DNA of 64,000 nucleotides from Cytophagaceae bacterium (GCA_027487695.1 JAIYDB010000024.1:16824-80823); one strand, 5' to 3'; positions 1-10,359 are shown, numbered from the stretch's first letter. A program made the numbers and translations. The notes: a model not told the origin generated them from the letters alone.

Positions 1-1
1 T

Positions 2-661
2 TCCGCAACCGTTGCCCATAAAGGACACTTTGAAATCACTCACGAATCGCAAGTGAATAGGTGGAGTCAGAATAAATTACGTTGGAATTCCTTTAGCTTC
101 TTATGCTACGGAGTAAATAAGAAATTAGAGTTAACTGCATCTTTAAGTAACCTGAACAATCAAGGTATTCAGAATGTGACAACTGGTGCAGGTTTTAAAT
201 TTGTGCAACCTTTGGTAGATAGTTCAAGCGGCTTAAAGGCTTGGGAGCCAAAATGGGTATTAGGCTCAAATGCCTTGTATTCAATTAGCAGAAACACACT
301 CGGAGGTTGGGTTTATACAATGGGTAGCTTCCGATTGCCTAAGTTAAAAACCAGACTTACAGGTGGGGTTAGTTATGCCACCTCTGAGTTATATGGACAC
401 AGATATAGGTTTATGCAAGAAACCCAAATGCTATCGGTTAATCCCGTTCGCAAGGCTACTTTGCTTTGTGGCGTTGAGCAACCTATTACCAAGCACTTTT
501 CTGTAATTGCTGATTATTTTAGCGGTTCTCACGATTTAGCAGCCCTCATTATGGCAGTTCAGTACGAAACGGAAAATAACGTGTTTATTCTAGGCTACAA
601 ACTCCCTAACGAAACGCAGGAAACCGATGCAATTGTAATTGAAGTAATGCATAGGTTCTAA
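2..661 (+). CDS. C-terminal part of an outer-membrane beta-barrel-like protein (5' truncated by window edge)
   Basis: The frame is open from base 2, so the gene starts before the window; the GTG at 53 is only an internal codon. The visible 219 residues alternate short amphipathic strands (for example KLELTASLSNL and NNVFILGYKL) with polar turns, and the chain ends in an aromatic residue (VMHRF). That pattern is typical of an outer-membrane barrel whose last strand carries a terminal Phe for BAM recognition. No catalytic motif or named family was recognised. A terminator follows 20 nt after the stop, so this is the last gene of its transcript. It could also be a periplasmic beta-rich protein; the barrel call rests on pattern only. 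Confidence 0.5.
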   Translation, partial: SATVAHKGHFEITHESQVNRWSQNKLRWNSFSFLCYGVNKKLELTASLSNLNNQGIQNVTTGAGFKFVQPLVDSSSGLKAWEPKWVLGSNALYSISRNTLGGWVYTMGSFRLPKLKTRLTGGVSYATSELYGHRYRFMQETQMLSVNPVRKATLLCGVEQPITKHFSVIADYFSGSHDLAALIMAVQYETENNVFILGYKLPNETQETDAIVIEVMHRF

Positions 662-674
662 TATAGAGGTACAT

Positions 675-709
675 AAAAAAGCAGCGAGGGTGACTTCGCT
701 GCTTTTTTT
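675..709 (+). terminator. Intrinsic terminator after the barrel gene
   Basis: The 8-bp stem AGCAGCGA/TCGCTGCT (680-687 with 696-703) is followed by seven T and preceded by an A run, so it can also work on the minus strand for the CBM9-like gene ending at 784. The same stem recurs at 26932 and 27653. Confidence 0.8.
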
Positions 710-783
710 ATGTATAGGATACTTAGCTTTTCTGTCGAAATAGTCGGTTTTAGCTTGTATATTCGTTTGTAAGCTTATATATC

Positions 784-1485
784 TTACTTCAAAACCAGCT
801 TCGCAAAAATATCTGCTGTTTTGTAGCCTTGGTTTTTGTCTTCGCCTGCTACAAAAACATTGCCTATAAAGTTTTCACGTTCTGGGCTTTTATCGTTATC
901 GCAATAGGCAATGGCAAAACCTAGCGTATGTCCTTTTTTAAGGGTTAAAGGAGTGTTCTTTTCTCTATCTACATAAGTATCTGGATAAATAGCGTAGGCA
1001 CATTCCCAAACTGTTTTGTTGCCTTTGGTAATACGCTTGGTAATTACATGCTCATTATAATAATGGGGCTTACTATTGGGACCGAAGTCTGTGGTTTTGC
1101 CATCTAATGCCGTATGGTATGCCCAAGCATTATAGCTGGCGAGGTGGTCCCCTCCGGAAGCATCGGCATCTATGAATATTTCCAGACAATCATCGTCCCA
1201 ATATTTATCCAAGCCATCAGGGTGAATATCTATCAGCGTATCGTCTTCTATTTCAGCCAGCACGTATAGATATTTACTATCCCAACTTAGTTTATAGCGA
1301 CCTTTAAAATCGCCTTTCGCCATTGGCTTGCCTAACCAAACTTGGTCGATAGGTAGCCAAGTTGCTGCCTTCGAGCAGGCATCGGTGGGTTTGCCGTCAA
1401 TGATTGGGGCTTTGGTGGCCTTGTTTGCCACCAAAGTAGGGGTAGCAAATAATGAGGCTATAAGGGTGATAACTATAGGTAGCAT
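784..1485 (-). CDS. Secreted carbohydrate-binding family 9-like protein
   Basis: 233 aa with a hydrophobic signal peptide (about residues 1-20). Residues 25-233 match the CBM9-like beta-sandwich: the entry motif APIIDGKPTD, the strand KYLYVLAEIEDD, and the signature WDDDCLEIFID at 96-106, where the family has W-x-D-D-x-x-E-x-x-x-D. Family members bind sugars or sit as accessory domains in periplasmic or outer-membrane enzymes; this one is the domain alone, so its ligand is unknown. The gene begins 39 bp after the metH stop on the same strand with no terminator between, so read-through from the SAM-controlled transcript is possible. The ATG at 1485 is chosen because the signal peptide starts there. 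Confidence 0.75.
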   Translation of the reverse strand: MLPIVITLIASLFATPTLVANKATKAPIIDGKPTDACSKAATWLPIDQVWLGKPMAKGDFKGRYKLSWDSKYLYVLAEIEDDTLIDIHPDGLDKYWDDDCLEIFIDADASGGDHLASYNAWAYHTALDGKTTDFGPNSKPHYYNEHVITKRITKGNKTVWECAYAIYPDTYVDREKNTPLTLKKGHTLGFAIAYCDNDKSPERENFIGNVFVAGEDKNQGYKTADIFAKLVLK

Positions 1486-1524
1486 TATTTCTTTGTTGAA
1501 TGTTGTTTGCTGAAATATACTGCT

Positions 1525-4500
1525 TTACAGTAAATTAGGCATCAACAACATTTCAGCTCTTTCGTAGGTGATTCCCATACGTTTGGCGTAATCAGTAACT
1601 TGATCGGTACTAATTTTACCTAGACCGAAATACCTTGCCTCTGGTCGCCAGAAATACCAACCACAAACCGCTGCGGTTGGGTACATCGCATAGCTTTCAG
1701 TAAGGTATAATTCTTCATTTGGTATATCCAATAGCTTAAATAGCAGTTCCTTTTGACTGTGCTCAGGACAAGCTGGATAGCCTGGTGCTGGTCGTATCCC
1801 TTGGTACTCTTCATCAATTAGTTGCTGAACGCTACCTTGTTCTGCTCTAGCATATCCCCAAATACGGGTGCGGACTTCCAAGTGCATATATTCTGCTGCG
1901 GCCTCTGCTAATCTATCGGCAAGGGCTTTGAGCATGATGTTTTGGTACTGGTCTAGCTGCTCATCTGCTTCTGCGATAAGCTGTTCTAAACCTAAACCGG
2001 CAGTTACCGCAAAAGCACCGATATAATCAGGGCCCACTTCTGCAGGAGCAACAAAATCGGCTAAAGCAAGATTCGGCTGCCCTTTGGCTTTTGCATTTTG
2101 CTGACGTAAAGTTGGCAAAATATGGGTAGTCCCATTCGCTTCAATCACTATATCATTACCCTTTGAATGCGCAGGGAACAACTGCACCCAAGCCTTAGCG
2201 CATAGACGAGGGTCTTTCACTATTTTACGGAGTAATACTTGTGCGTCGTTATACAAACGGGTGGCTTCTTCCCCAACTATATGATCTGATAGAATGGCTG
2301 GGAACTTTCCAGCTAATCCCCAAGCACTGAAAAAAGGTGTCCAATCGATGTACTGACTTAGTTTTTGTGTATTCAGAATTACCTCTTGTCGTTCTAAAGT
2401 ACGAGGTATTGGGGCAGGTTCGGTAAAATCGGCAATCAATCTATTAGCAGTAGCATCTTCTAAAGAAATCAATTTCTTTTCTTGCTGACGTGCTAAGAAC
2501 TGCTCTCGAAGTTCATCATATTCCGCACGAATATCCTTGGCATAGAGTGCTTTATGTTCTACAGAAGTGATTTTTGAAAATACAGGAACCGACCTACTCG
2601 CATCTAATACGTGAATAACTGAACCACTATAATGTGGCGCAATTTTAACGGCAGTATGTACCCTACTGGTAGTGGCACCACCTATGATGATAGGCAATTT
2701 CATTCTTCGTCTTTCCATTTCACGTGCCACAAATACCATCTCATCTAACGATGGTGTAATTAAACCGCTTAAACCAATGGCATCCACCTCTAATTCAATA
2801 GCCTTTTGCAGAATAGTATCGCAAGGAACCATAACGCCTAAGTCAATCACTTCAAAGTTGTTACAGGCTAAAACTACGCCTACAATGTTCTTACCGATAT
2901 CGTGCACATCGCCCTTCACGGTAGCCATTAAAATGCGTCCTGCCTTGGTAGATGCACCCGTTTTTTCGGCATCCATAAAGGGTTCTAAGTAGGCAACTGC
3001 CCGCTTCATTACCCTGGCCGATTTTACTACTTGAGGAAGGAACATTTTGCCTTCGCCAAATAAATCGCCTACGATGTTCATACCAGCCATTAACGGACCT
3101 TCAATTACCTTTAATGGCGTTTTAAACTCTTCCATGGCTTCCGCCATATCGGCTTCCACAAATTCGGCAATGCCTTTCACTAGACTTTGAGTGATGCGTT
3201 CTTGTAATGGAAAAGTGCGCCATTCCAACTGCTTTACTTCAGCAGTTTTATCGTTTTTCAGGCTTTCCGCAAAGGTGATAATTCGTTCAGTAGCATCAGG
3301 ACGACGGTTCCAAAGTACATCTTCTACGTGCTCCAAAAGGTCAGGAGCTATTTGTTCGTACACGGTAATCATCCCTGCATTTACAATGCCCATATCCAAA
3401 CCCTCTTGAATGGCCTTATATAGAAATGCCGAGTGCATAGCCTCACGCAATAAATCATTACCACGGAAACTGAAGCTGATATTACTGATACCCCCACTTA
3501 CCTTTGCGTAAGGTAGATTCTCCTTTATCCATCTAGTAGCACGAACAAAGTCTATCGCATAGTTCTTATGTTCCTCAATACCAGTACCTACAGTAAGGAT
3601 ATTAGGATCAAAAATAATGTCTTGCGGAGGGAAGTTTACCTTTTCAGTAAGCAGTTTATAGGCTCTCTCACATATTTGAATTCTGCGTTCGTAGCTATCG
3701 GCTTGTCCTTGCTCATCGAAAGCCATTACCACAACCGCTGCACCGTACTGTTTTATCAGATTTGCGTGATGCAAGAAGGCTTCTTCTCCTTCTTTAAGTG
3801 ATATACTATTAACGATGCTTTTTCCTTGTAGGCATTGTAAACCTGCTTCAATAATCTCCCATTTAGAACTATCAATCATTACAGGAACCCTACTAATATC
3901 AGGCTCGGCGACTATCAAATGCAAGAAGGTACGCATTGCTTCAACGCCATCAAGCATACCATCGTCCATATTAACGTCAATTACTTGGGCGCCACCTTCT
4001 ACTTGTTGTCTGGCAATTTCAAGGGCCTTATCATAATTACCTTCCCTAATTAGCTTAGCAAATGCTCTTGAGCCTGTTACATTGGTACGTTCGCCAATAT
4101 TAATAAAGTTGCTGCCAGGGAATACTTTTAGTGGTTCTAGCCCACTCAAAGCCATATCTGGAGCAATTTCAGGCAATGGTCTTGGTGCTGCATTAGCTGC
4201 CAAACGAGCAATTTCTCGGATATGATCTGGGGTAGTGCCGCAGCAACCGCCAAGGATATTCACCAACTTATCGTCTAAATAAGATTGTAAGGCCTTACCC
4301 ATTTCTTGGGCGGTTTCATCGTATTCGCCAAATGCATTTGGCAAGCCCGCATTCGGATAAGCCGATACATAAAGACCTGATTTATTGGCTAATTCTGCTA
4401 CATAATTGCGCAACATATCAGCACCTAAGGCACAGTTAAAACCAACACTAAGCAATGGTAAATGACTTATAGAAATCATAAACGCCTCAGCGGTTTGTCC

Positions 4501-5157
4501 GCTTAGGGTACGTCCACTGGCATCGGTAATGGTGCCGCTTACCATAATAGGAACCTCGCTACCTCTTGACTTAAACTCCTCAGCAATAGCGAATAAGGCA
4601 GCCTTAGCATTGAGGGTATCGAAAACGGTTTCTACTAAAAGTATATCAACCCCACCATCTAATAAGGCCTTTACCTGAAACTGATACGCCTCTACCAAAT
4701 CATTAAAGGTTACCGCCCTAAAGCCAGGATTGTTTACATCAGGAGATAAGGATGCCGTTTTATTGGTAGGACCTACCGCCCCTGCTACCCAACGAGGTTT
4801 TTCAGGGGTAGAAAATTCGGATGTTGCTTGTTTTGCGAGTTTAGCAGCCTGATAATTAATATCGTACACCGCACTTTCTAAGGCATAATCGGCTTGGGCA
4901 ATGGTAGTTCCGCTGAAGGTATTGGTCTCTAAAATATCTGAGCCTGCTTCTAAATACTGGCGGTGGATTTCCAAAATCACATCCGGACGGGTGATGTTCA
5001 GGATATCGTTATTGCCTTGTAACGGGTGAGAATGGTCGCGGAAACGGTCGCCTCTAAAGTCTGCTTCCTCCAACTTATAGCGTTGGATCATCGTGCCCAT
5101 AGCACCGTCTAGAATAAGGACTTTATTTTTAAGCGATTGATATATAGGGTGTTGCAT
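1525..5157 (-). CDS. metH: Cobalamin-dependent methionine synthase (full length)
   Basis: 1210 aa, the usual length for the undivided enzyme, which moves a methyl group from 5-methyltetrahydrofolate via methylcobalamin to homocysteine. Domains in order: homocysteine-binding barrel (about 8-320) with zinc ligands Cys242 and Cys305-Cys306 in GGCCGTT; pterin-binding barrel (about 345-620; [13 protein letters not shown]); cobalamin cap and Rossmann domain (about 640-870) with D750-x-H752-x-x-G755 for the lower axial His; and the reactivation domain (about 900-1210), with the SAM-binding [12 protein letters not shown] near 1125. All key residues seen are present, so it should be functional. Expression should fall when SAM is plentiful, through the riboswitch upstream. 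Confidence 0.98.
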   Translation of the reverse strand: MQHPIYQSLKNKVLILDGAMGTMIQRYKLEEADFRGDRFRDHSHPLQGNNDILNITRPDVILEIHRQYLEAGSDILETNTFSGTTIAQADYALESAVYDINYQAAKLAKQATSEFSTPEKPRWVAGAVGPTNKTASLSPDVNNPGFRAVTFNDLVEAYQFQVKALLDGGVDILLVETVFDTLNAKAALFAIAEEFKSRGSEVPIMVSGTITDASGRTLSGQTAEAFMISISHLPLLSVGFNCALGADMLRNYVAELANKSGLYVSAYPNAGLPNAFGEYDETAQEMGKALQSYLDDKLVNILGGCCGTTPDHIREIARLAANAAPRPLPEIAPDMALSGLEPLKVFPGSNFINIGERTNVTGSRAFAKLIREGNYDKALEIARQQVEGGAQVIDVNMDDGMLDGVEAMRTFLHLIVAEPDISRVPVMIDSSKWEIIEAGLQCLQGKSIVNSISLKEGEEAFLHHANLIKQYGAAVVVMAFDEQGQADSYERRIQICERAYKLLTEKVNFPPQDIIFDPNILTVGTGIEEHKNYAIDFVRATRWIKENLPYAKVSGGISNISFSFRGNDLLREAMHSAFLYKAIQEGLDMGIVNAGMITVYEQIAPDLLEHVEDVLWNRRPDATERIITFAESLKNDKTAEVKQLEWRTFPLQERITQSLVKGIAEFVEADMAEAMEEFKTPLKVIEGPLMAGMNIVGDLFGEGKMFLPQVVKSARVMKRAVAYLEPFMDAEKTGASTKAGRILMATVKGDVHDIGKNIVGVVLACNNFEVIDLGVMVPCDTILQKAIELEVDAIGLSGLITPSLDEMVFVAREMERRRMKLPIIIGGATTSRVHTAVKIAPHYSGSVIHVLDASRSVPVFSKITSVEHKALYAKDIRAEYDELREQFLARQQEKKLISLEDATANRLIADFTEPAPIPRTLERQEVILNTQKLSQYIDWTPFFSAWGLAGKFPAILSDHIVGEEATRLYNDAQVLLRKIVKDPRLCAKAWVQLFPAHSKGNDIVIEANGTTHILPTLRQQNAKAKGQPNLALADFVAPAEVGPDYIGAFAVTAGLGLEQLIAEADEQLDQYQNIMLKALADRLAEAAAEYMHLEVRTRIWGYARAEQGSVQQLIDEEYQGIRPAPGYPACPEHSQKELLFKLLDIPNEELYLTESYAMYPTAAVCGWYFWRPEARYFGLGKISTDQVTDYAKRMGITYERAEMLLMPNLL

Positions 5158-5246
5158 TGCTTTGTTGTTGAATGTGCTACCAAGTAGCGAAACCCTATCA
5201 ACGAAAAAGCAAAGAGCCTTGGTTACCCGTGAAGGTAAACATTGCG

Positions 5247-5371
5247 CTTATCTGTCCACCGCTAAAAGGTAGCGATGGTGGAACGTGGCACCGTATAAAA
5301 GCAGATGGTGTAACTACTTAAAGGGTTGCCAAGACATCAGCGGGTCCAATCCCTCCGTCTTTCGTGATAAG
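5247..5371 (-). ncRNA. SAM-I (S-box) riboswitch upstream of metH
   Basis: Read on the minus strand, the P1 stem is CTTATC (5366-5371) with GATAAG (5247-5252). Between them lie the conserved S-box elements in order: GACGGAGGGATTGGACCC, GATGTCTTGGCAACC, the pseudoknot/P3 region, and GGTGCCACGTTCC. This is the class I SAM aptamer. It ends 89 nt before the metH ATG. The expression platform is not obvious: I see no clear terminator stem with a U run in the leader, so control may be translational. Confidence 0.92.
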
Positions 5372-5453
5372 AATGTAAATATAACAGAAAAAGGGATAGG
5401 AGGGTTATGGGTGGGGAAATTTGAGTTTGCATTTAAAAATCTCGTTCCTTGAT

Positions 5454-5461
5454 TATATTTG
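5454..5461 (+). promoter_or_regulatory. Bacteroidota -7 box of the darT-like operon
   Basis: TATATTTG matches TANNTTTG and lies 31 nt before the ATG at 5493. The only upstream TTTG is 24 nt away, longer than the usual 17-23, so the -33 element is weak. Confidence 0.5.
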
Positions 5462-5492
5462 TCTAATTATTTACTAATAAATTAAATTCCGT

Positions 5493-6419
5493 ATGGATTT
5501 GCTAAAAGCTTTTCTTTCTATTATTGTTGCGTTTTTGCCTATGTACTTGATTAATAGATTGATTAAGTATTGGGAAAAAAGGGCACATGAAAGAAAAATG
5601 CAAGCATTAAAAATCGAATGGGAAAATAAAAGAATGCTGCAAAGACAGCAAGAAATTGAAGCTGAAAGCAAAAAGAAAAAGACGTTAATACCCGAGCGGG
5701 AAACTGCAGTTTTATTAAAAAATAAACTTGAATTAGAACTTAAAAACAGGAAAAAACAGGAAGAAGCTGCAACTAAACAGCGCATTAAGCAAAAAGAAGA
5801 AAAAGCTAAAGCGGAAGAACAACAAAAAATATTTCAAGAACAAGAACGTCAAAAATATGAATTTGAGATTTGGATAAAAAATAATTACAAACCTAATTGG
5901 TTAGAATTTCAAGAGGTTTTTGAGCAACAAGGAATAAAACACTTTTATCATTTTACCGATAATTCTAATATTCCTGCAATAAAGCTTCATAAAGGACTAT
6001 ATAGTTGGGCTGATGCCCAAAGAATTGGTATTGAAATCCCAAGGCCTGGTGGTGGTGATTTAAGCAGAAGTTTAGATCAGCGTTATGGTTTACAAAACTA
6101 TGTAAGAGTTTCATTTACAAAATCCCATCCAATGTTGTATATTGCTAAGAATGACGGTAGAATTATCGAACCAGTTTTGCTTGAAATTAGTTTAGATGTA
6201 GCCTATTTAAATGAAACAAGATTTTCAAATATGAATGCTACAAAGACTGGTCATAGCCAAGGTAAAAATATTGAAGACTTGAAGAATATTCGCTTCGATT
6301 TAGTAAAACAGCCCAATCACTTTGATATCCAAGATGACGAAAAACACTTTTATCAAGCAGAGATCTTAGTAAAACAAAAAATAGAATTGAAACATATAAC
6401 TAAAATAATTAAATTATAA
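5493..6419 (+). CDS. Membrane-anchored DarT-like (DUF4433) ADP-ribosyltransferase, probable toxin
   Basis: 308 aa in three parts. Residues 4-22 form one transmembrane helix. Residues 27-125 are a long Lys/Glu/Gln-rich helix, predicted coiled coil. Residues 145-308 match DarT: FYHFTDNSNIPAI (152-163, NAD-contacting His153), a basic stretch SRSLDQRYG with Arg192 and Arg197, SFTKSHPMLY (207-216), and YQAEILV with Glu290 at the place of the catalytic Glu. DarT enzymes attach ADP-ribose from NAD to bases in single-stranded DNA and act as toxins or phage-defence effectors. Canonical DarT is about 210 aa and cytosolic, so the membrane anchor and coiled coil are extra. The next gene starts 3 nt downstream. 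The DNA is clearly more AT-rich than the flanks, suggesting transfer. The target base cannot be read from sequence. Confidence 0.78.
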   Translation: MDLLKAFLSIIVAFLPMYLINRLIKYWEKRAHERKMQALKIEWENKRMLQRQQEIEAESKKKKTLIPERETAVLLKNKLELELKNRKKQEEAATKQRIKQKEEKAKAEEQQKIFQEQERQKYEFEIWIKNNYKPNWLEFQEVFEQQGIKHFYHFTDNSNIPAIKLHKGLYSWADAQRIGIEIPRPGGGDLSRSLDQRYGLQNYVRVSFTKSHPMLYIAKNDGRIIEPVLLEISLDVAYLNETRFSNMNATKTGHSQGKNIEDLKNIRFDLVKQPNHFDIQDDEKHFYQAEILVKQKIELKHITKIIKL

Positions 6420-6422
6420 TTA

Positions 6423-7109
6423 ATGATACACGTTGATTCTAAGAAAAAGTCTTTAAAAACTCTTGGTAAGTTATATCCGAATGCGAAAATCATCGATGTC
6501 ACTTCAAAGGGAGAAAAACCTTGGGTTAAAGTTAGTCCTTTTTATCCTCATGGAGGTATTCCAGTTCCTCATTCACAAGGTAGTTATGCTATGTCAGTTG
6601 AAGGAATTTGGCAAGGTTTAAAGGTCTTCGAAACTGAAGATATAGATATTTCTAAATTTGAAGTTAAGAATATGAAGGGGATCAAAAGAACAGTAAGAAA
6701 ATTTGGTAAGCCACTTGGTCATAGAAAGGGTGTTAATGGAACAGAGTTATTAGATTATGTATCCGCTAGAAAACAGATTTACTTAGTTGCTTATGCATGG
6801 ATGCTTGACAATACAGCTCAAGATGTAATCCAGTTATTAAAATCGGAAGCAGAAAAAAATGACATTGTTTTACTTGATTACGATACAAATGGTGAGATTG
6901 AAAATACAAACCGTCCTTTATCTCACGCTTCGTTAGTCAAAAGATATCTATATAAAAAATATCCTGAACTTTCTGACCTTGTATTTGAGTTAAAACCAGA
7001 TGAAAAAAAATCACTTACCAAGGAAAAAAAGAAAAGAAAATCTAGTATTAAATCAACATTAAACAGCAAAAGATTAGATAGTTCGCAATTGGAACTAAAT
7101 TTTGGTTAG
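6423..7109 (+). CDS. NADAR/YbiA-like protein (DUF6939-type), probable antitoxin partner of the DarT-like gene
   Basis: 228 aa, no signal peptide. Residues 25-70 read IDVTSKGEKPW, then FYPHGGIPVP, then SVEGIWQGLKVF (58-69). The spacing E60-x3-Q64-x2-K67-x-F69 matches the VEHYYQAQKF signature of NADAR (YbiA-like) proteins, which bind ADP-ribose and include enzymes that remove it from DNA guanine. It is followed by MKGIKRTVRKFG, LDYDTNGE (151-158) and PLSHASLVK (165-173). The C-terminus (195-228) is Lys/Ser-rich and ends SQLELNFG. Placement 3 nt after a DarT-like toxin argues for an antidote hydrolase. I place it in the DUF6939 group from memory of its conserved IPVP and VEGIWQGLKVF motifs; the link to NADAR is inference from motif spacing. 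Confidence 0.6.
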   Translation: MIHVDSKKKSLKTLGKLYPNAKIIDVTSKGEKPWVKVSPFYPHGGIPVPHSQGSYAMSVEGIWQGLKVFETEDIDISKFEVKNMKGIKRTVRKFGKPLGHRKGVNGTELLDYVSARKQIYLVAYAWMLDNTAQDVIQLLKSEAEKNDIVLLDYDTNGEIENTNRPLSHASLVKRYLYKKYPELSDLVFELKPDEKKSLTKEKKKRKSSIKSTLNSKRLDSSQLELNFG

Positions 7110-7188
7110 TCGAACAAGCCTTAGGATACTACCAACTACAATCTGCAAGAGCAGTAATTAAGGGCTGGTTAGTGGTGGTGAGATAACC

Positions 7189-10173
7189 CTACTCCAATAT
7201 CTCCGTAATATCCTTTGCAGAGAGCGACTTTACAAAGCTTTCCTCGGTAATAATAAGGTCTTGCATGAGCTTGCGCTTGCCTTGTTGCAGGGTTAAGATT
7301 TTCTCTTCTACCGTTTCACGGGTAATGAATTTGTAAATGAACACCGTTTTATCCTGACCTATGCGGTGGGCACGATCAATCGCTTGGGCCTCAATGGCAG
7401 GGTTCCACCAAGGGTCTAGGATAAATACATAATCTGCAGCGGTGAGATTCAATCCCGTTCCTCCTGCTTTTAACGATATCAGAAACACCTTCACATCAGG
7501 ATTGGTTTGGAAGGTATCAACAGGTTCTCTTCTATCTCGAGTGCTGCCGTCTAGGTAAGCAAAGTTGATATTCCTGCTTTCCAGTTCTTCTTTTACAATT
7601 TTCAGGTGCTTCACAAACTGAGAGAAAACCAGCACTTTATGGTTCTCATCTATCGCTTCTTGCAGCTTATAGATAACATCTTCCAGTTTTCCACTACCGC
7701 CTGAATAGCTTTCTTCTACCATTTTAGGATGGTTGGCAATCTGACGTAATTGGGTAAGTCCCTGCAAAACAAAGAGCTGACTTTGAGCCACCCCCATGGT
7801 TTCAATTCGCTCCAGAATTTGGTTGCGATAAAAGTTCTTCGCGCTTTCGTATTCTTCAGCGTGTTCGGCTGGCATGGTGCAGTATTGCACACTTTCAACC
7901 TTTTCAGGTAGTTCTGTGGCTACCTGCATTTTACTACGACGCATAATAAAGGGCTTTACTATGGCGTGTAGCTTTTGAAGCTTCTGCTCGCTGCCTCGCT
8001 TTTCAATAGGATTCAAGAACTCATTTTTAAAGAAGTTCTGGCTACCTAAAAGTCCAGGATTGATAAAGTTCATCTGACTCCATAAATCCATCGTGCTATT
8101 TTCCAGCGGGGTACCTGTAAGTATAAGTTTATGGTTAGCCCTTAGCCTAGTTACCGATTTGCTAATGATAGAGTTCGGATTCTTAATAGCCTGACTTTCA
8201 TCTAATACAATATAATTGAAAGGGAACATCTCCAGCATTTCAATATCGGCACGGAGGGTACCGTAGCTGGTCATAATTACATCGTAATACGGAAAACTAC
8301 CTACAGACTTCTCTCTGGCCGAACCTGTATAATTCATCACCTTTAGCTTAGGACAGAACTTTTTCGCCTCCATTTCCCAGTTATACATTAAAGAAGTTGG
8401 CGCAACTAAAAGAGATGGTTTACCTTCCCCTAGTTCTTTTTGGTATTGCAGCAAAGTAAGGGTTTGCACCGTTTTACCCAGACCCATATCATCGGCCAAG
8501 CATCCGCCAAACTTGTACTTGTTTAGGAAAAGCATCCAATCTAAGCCTGCCTTTTGGTAAGGACGTAACGTTCCTTTAAAGCCTTTTGGTAGTTCGCAAG
8601 GTTCAATTGCAGTGAAATTGCGAAGTTTTTGCAGTTTTTCACTTATCCTAACTTGGGCTGTACCTCCATTTTGGGCATCTTCCACCAAAGAAATATGGTG
8701 GTGGCTTAGGTAGAATTGGTCGGTCTCCTTGTTCTCCTTAGCGAAGGCAAGTAGTTCGGCATATTGGTCAATCCATTCTTGAGGGATAATGGCTATTTCG
8801 CCATTCGGTAGCAAGAACTCCTTTTGCTTATTCAGAATCAGGTTCCTGATTTGAATAAACGGAATTTCAAATTCCCCGAATCTGATACGAGCCTCAATAT
8901 CAAACCAATCTCGGTTTTCATTGATTTTGAGTTCGAAGGTCATTTTTCCGAAGAAGTATTTCGGTGCTTCTGCAGGACTATCTTGTATTAAGAAGGCTGG
9001 CGTTTCGCCATCCTGATTCAAGTAGCTGTTTATCCAAGCAAGTCCTTCGGCGCGGGGTAGGGTAGCCTTGCCAAAATGCAAGACCAAGCCCAATTCCTTA
9101 ATCCTATTGATTACCTCCTTTTCCCATTCAGGCTGCCGAGGAGTTTTAACAAAAGTATAATCGTCCGTTTCGGTATCGTGATGAACAGATACATCTGCCT
9201 CAGTCTTTATTTCACCTGGAAAGCAATTTTCTCCATAGTTGAAATACAATTCAAAGGAGAACTTATTGTTATCAGAATTTGAGTTATTCGTTTCGGGCTC
9301 GCTTTCTTCAGGACCTAATAAGCTCAACTTTAAAGGCTTGGAATGAATAAGCTCTCTAACTTTTAAGGTAGCGTAAGGGTCTGCCAAGTTATGCTCAATT
9401 TCAAATCCACGCGATTCAACATCGAACTGGGCAATTAAGGTAGCAATGAAGTTTTTATAATACTTTTCTTCAACCTGCTTGCGCACCTCAATAAACTGCT
9501 TACTGAAGAAAGGCTTTAGTTTTTGACCGTCAATTTTATTATCAAGAGCAAAAACCATATTGGTAACCACCACATAGCCAGGGGTATTACACAAAACGAA
9601 GTTTTCTGGATACAATACTCGTTGTCGGTTACCCTTATATTCTAGGGTAACAAAGTAGCGGGTATGGTCGGTTTGCTTATGAAAATGGAAGGTAAGGTGT
9701 GCGTTTTCTCTCCCAAATTGCAGTTGCCTAATGGCAGGTTCCCCATCGTCTGAGGTTACGAATAGCTTTTTAGTAGGTAGTAGTTTTAGGATTTCGGCTT
9801 TTCTGCGTTCAATATAGTTTTCAATCTGGTCTTGAACTAGTTTATCGCCTTTGGTGCTATCGTAAGTTTTAAGGTAAAAATCGTTGAGGGTACTTTTCTT
9901 AGGTGAAAACCGCTTATGTATAGCATCTTGAGTAATTTCTTCAATGAGCTTAATAATTTGGTAATCAGCTTCGTTTAATTTATCGGCAAACTCTTTGGCG
10001 TTCTTAGTCCCTATGCTTTTATGGTCAAGTGTTAACCTTCCGTTGTTATCGGTTTGTACCGCATAAGCCTCAAACAGATAGCCAAGGAACTGATGCTGGT
10101 ATATAGAATAAATGACCTGATACGGTTTTGCGGTTGTCACTTTTAAAAATCGGGTGATAAAACTAAACTTCAA
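7189..10173 (-). CDS. SNF2/RapA-family DEAD/H-box helicase
   Basis: 994 aa. A long N-terminal region (1-520) with no recognised motif is followed by a SNF2 ATPase core: motif Ia-like LRPYQKAGLDWM, Walker A DDMGLGKT (561-568, Lys567), Walker B DESQ (658-661), LTGTPLENS, then the helicase C domain with QFVKHLK, SLKAGGTGLNLT and QAIDRAHRIGQ. These are all the motifs of bacterial SNF2 proteins that translocate on DNA or remodel protein-nucleic acid complexes. Family members are common in Bacteroidota as stand-alone genes; some neighbour defence modules, and this one lies next to the DarT-like pair on the opposite strand, but no shared transcript exists. Housekeeping or defence role is undecided. 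Confidence 0.9.
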   Translation of the reverse strand: MKFSFITRFLKVTTAKPYQVIYSIYQHQFLGYLFEAYAVQTDNNGRLTLDHKSIGTKNAKEFADKLNEADYQIIKLIEEITQDAIHKRFSPKKSTLNDFYLKTYDSTKGDKLVQDQIENYIERRKAEILKLLPTKKLFVTSDDGEPAIRQLQFGRENAHLTFHFHKQTDHTRYFVTLEYKGNRQRVLYPENFVLCNTPGYVVVTNMVFALDNKIDGQKLKPFFSKQFIEVRKQVEEKYYKNFIATLIAQFDVESRGFEIEHNLADPYATLKVRELIHSKPLKLSLLGPEESEPETNNSNSDNNKFSFELYFNYGENCFPGEIKTEADVSVHHDTETDDYTFVKTPRQPEWEKEVINRIKELGLVLHFGKATLPRAEGLAWINSYLNQDGETPAFLIQDSPAEAPKYFFGKMTFELKINENRDWFDIEARIRFGEFEIPFIQIRNLILNKQKEFLLPNGEIAIIPQEWIDQYAELLAFAKENKETDQFYLSHHHISLVEDAQNGGTAQVRISEKLQKLRNFTAIEPCELPKGFKGTLRPYQKAGLDWMLFLNKYKFGGCLADDMGLGKTVQTLTLLQYQKELGEGKPSLLVAPTSLMYNWEMEAKKFCPKLKVMNYTGSAREKSVGSFPYYDVIMTSYGTLRADIEMLEMFPFNYIVLDESQAIKNPNSIISKSVTRLRANHKLILTGTPLENSTMDLWSQMNFINPGLLGSQNFFKNEFLNPIEKRGSEQKLQKLHAIVKPFIMRRSKMQVATELPEKVESVQYCTMPAEHAEEYESAKNFYRNQILERIETMGVAQSQLFVLQGLTQLRQIANHPKMVEESYSGGSGKLEDVIYKLQEAIDENHKVLVFSQFVKHLKIVKEELESRNINFAYLDGSTRDRREPVDTFQTNPDVKVFLISLKAGGTGLNLTAADYVFILDPWWNPAIEAQAIDRAHRIGQDKTVFIYKFITRETVEEKILTLQQGKRKLMQDLIITEESFVKSLSAKDITEILE

Positions 10174-10359
10174 ATTAAGTGAAAAAATGCAGGCAATGGG
10201 TTCTTGCCAAAGTTATCTTTTGGTTATTGTTTCAGGCTTTTCCACTCTTTTTTTTGATTGAAAAGACTTATGTTTGGCTTAGTAGATTGTGGTACTTAAT
10301 ATTACAATCTGAAATATGAATACCTTTTTAGTAAAAACCCCACCTGAATTACCTACCCA

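Noticed and set aside
1328..1513. 61-aa plus-strand frame overlapping the CBM9 gene
   Set aside because: It is antisense to a real gene and lacks family features; treated as a shadow frame, as are the other antisense frames inside metH, murE and the DPP4-like gene.
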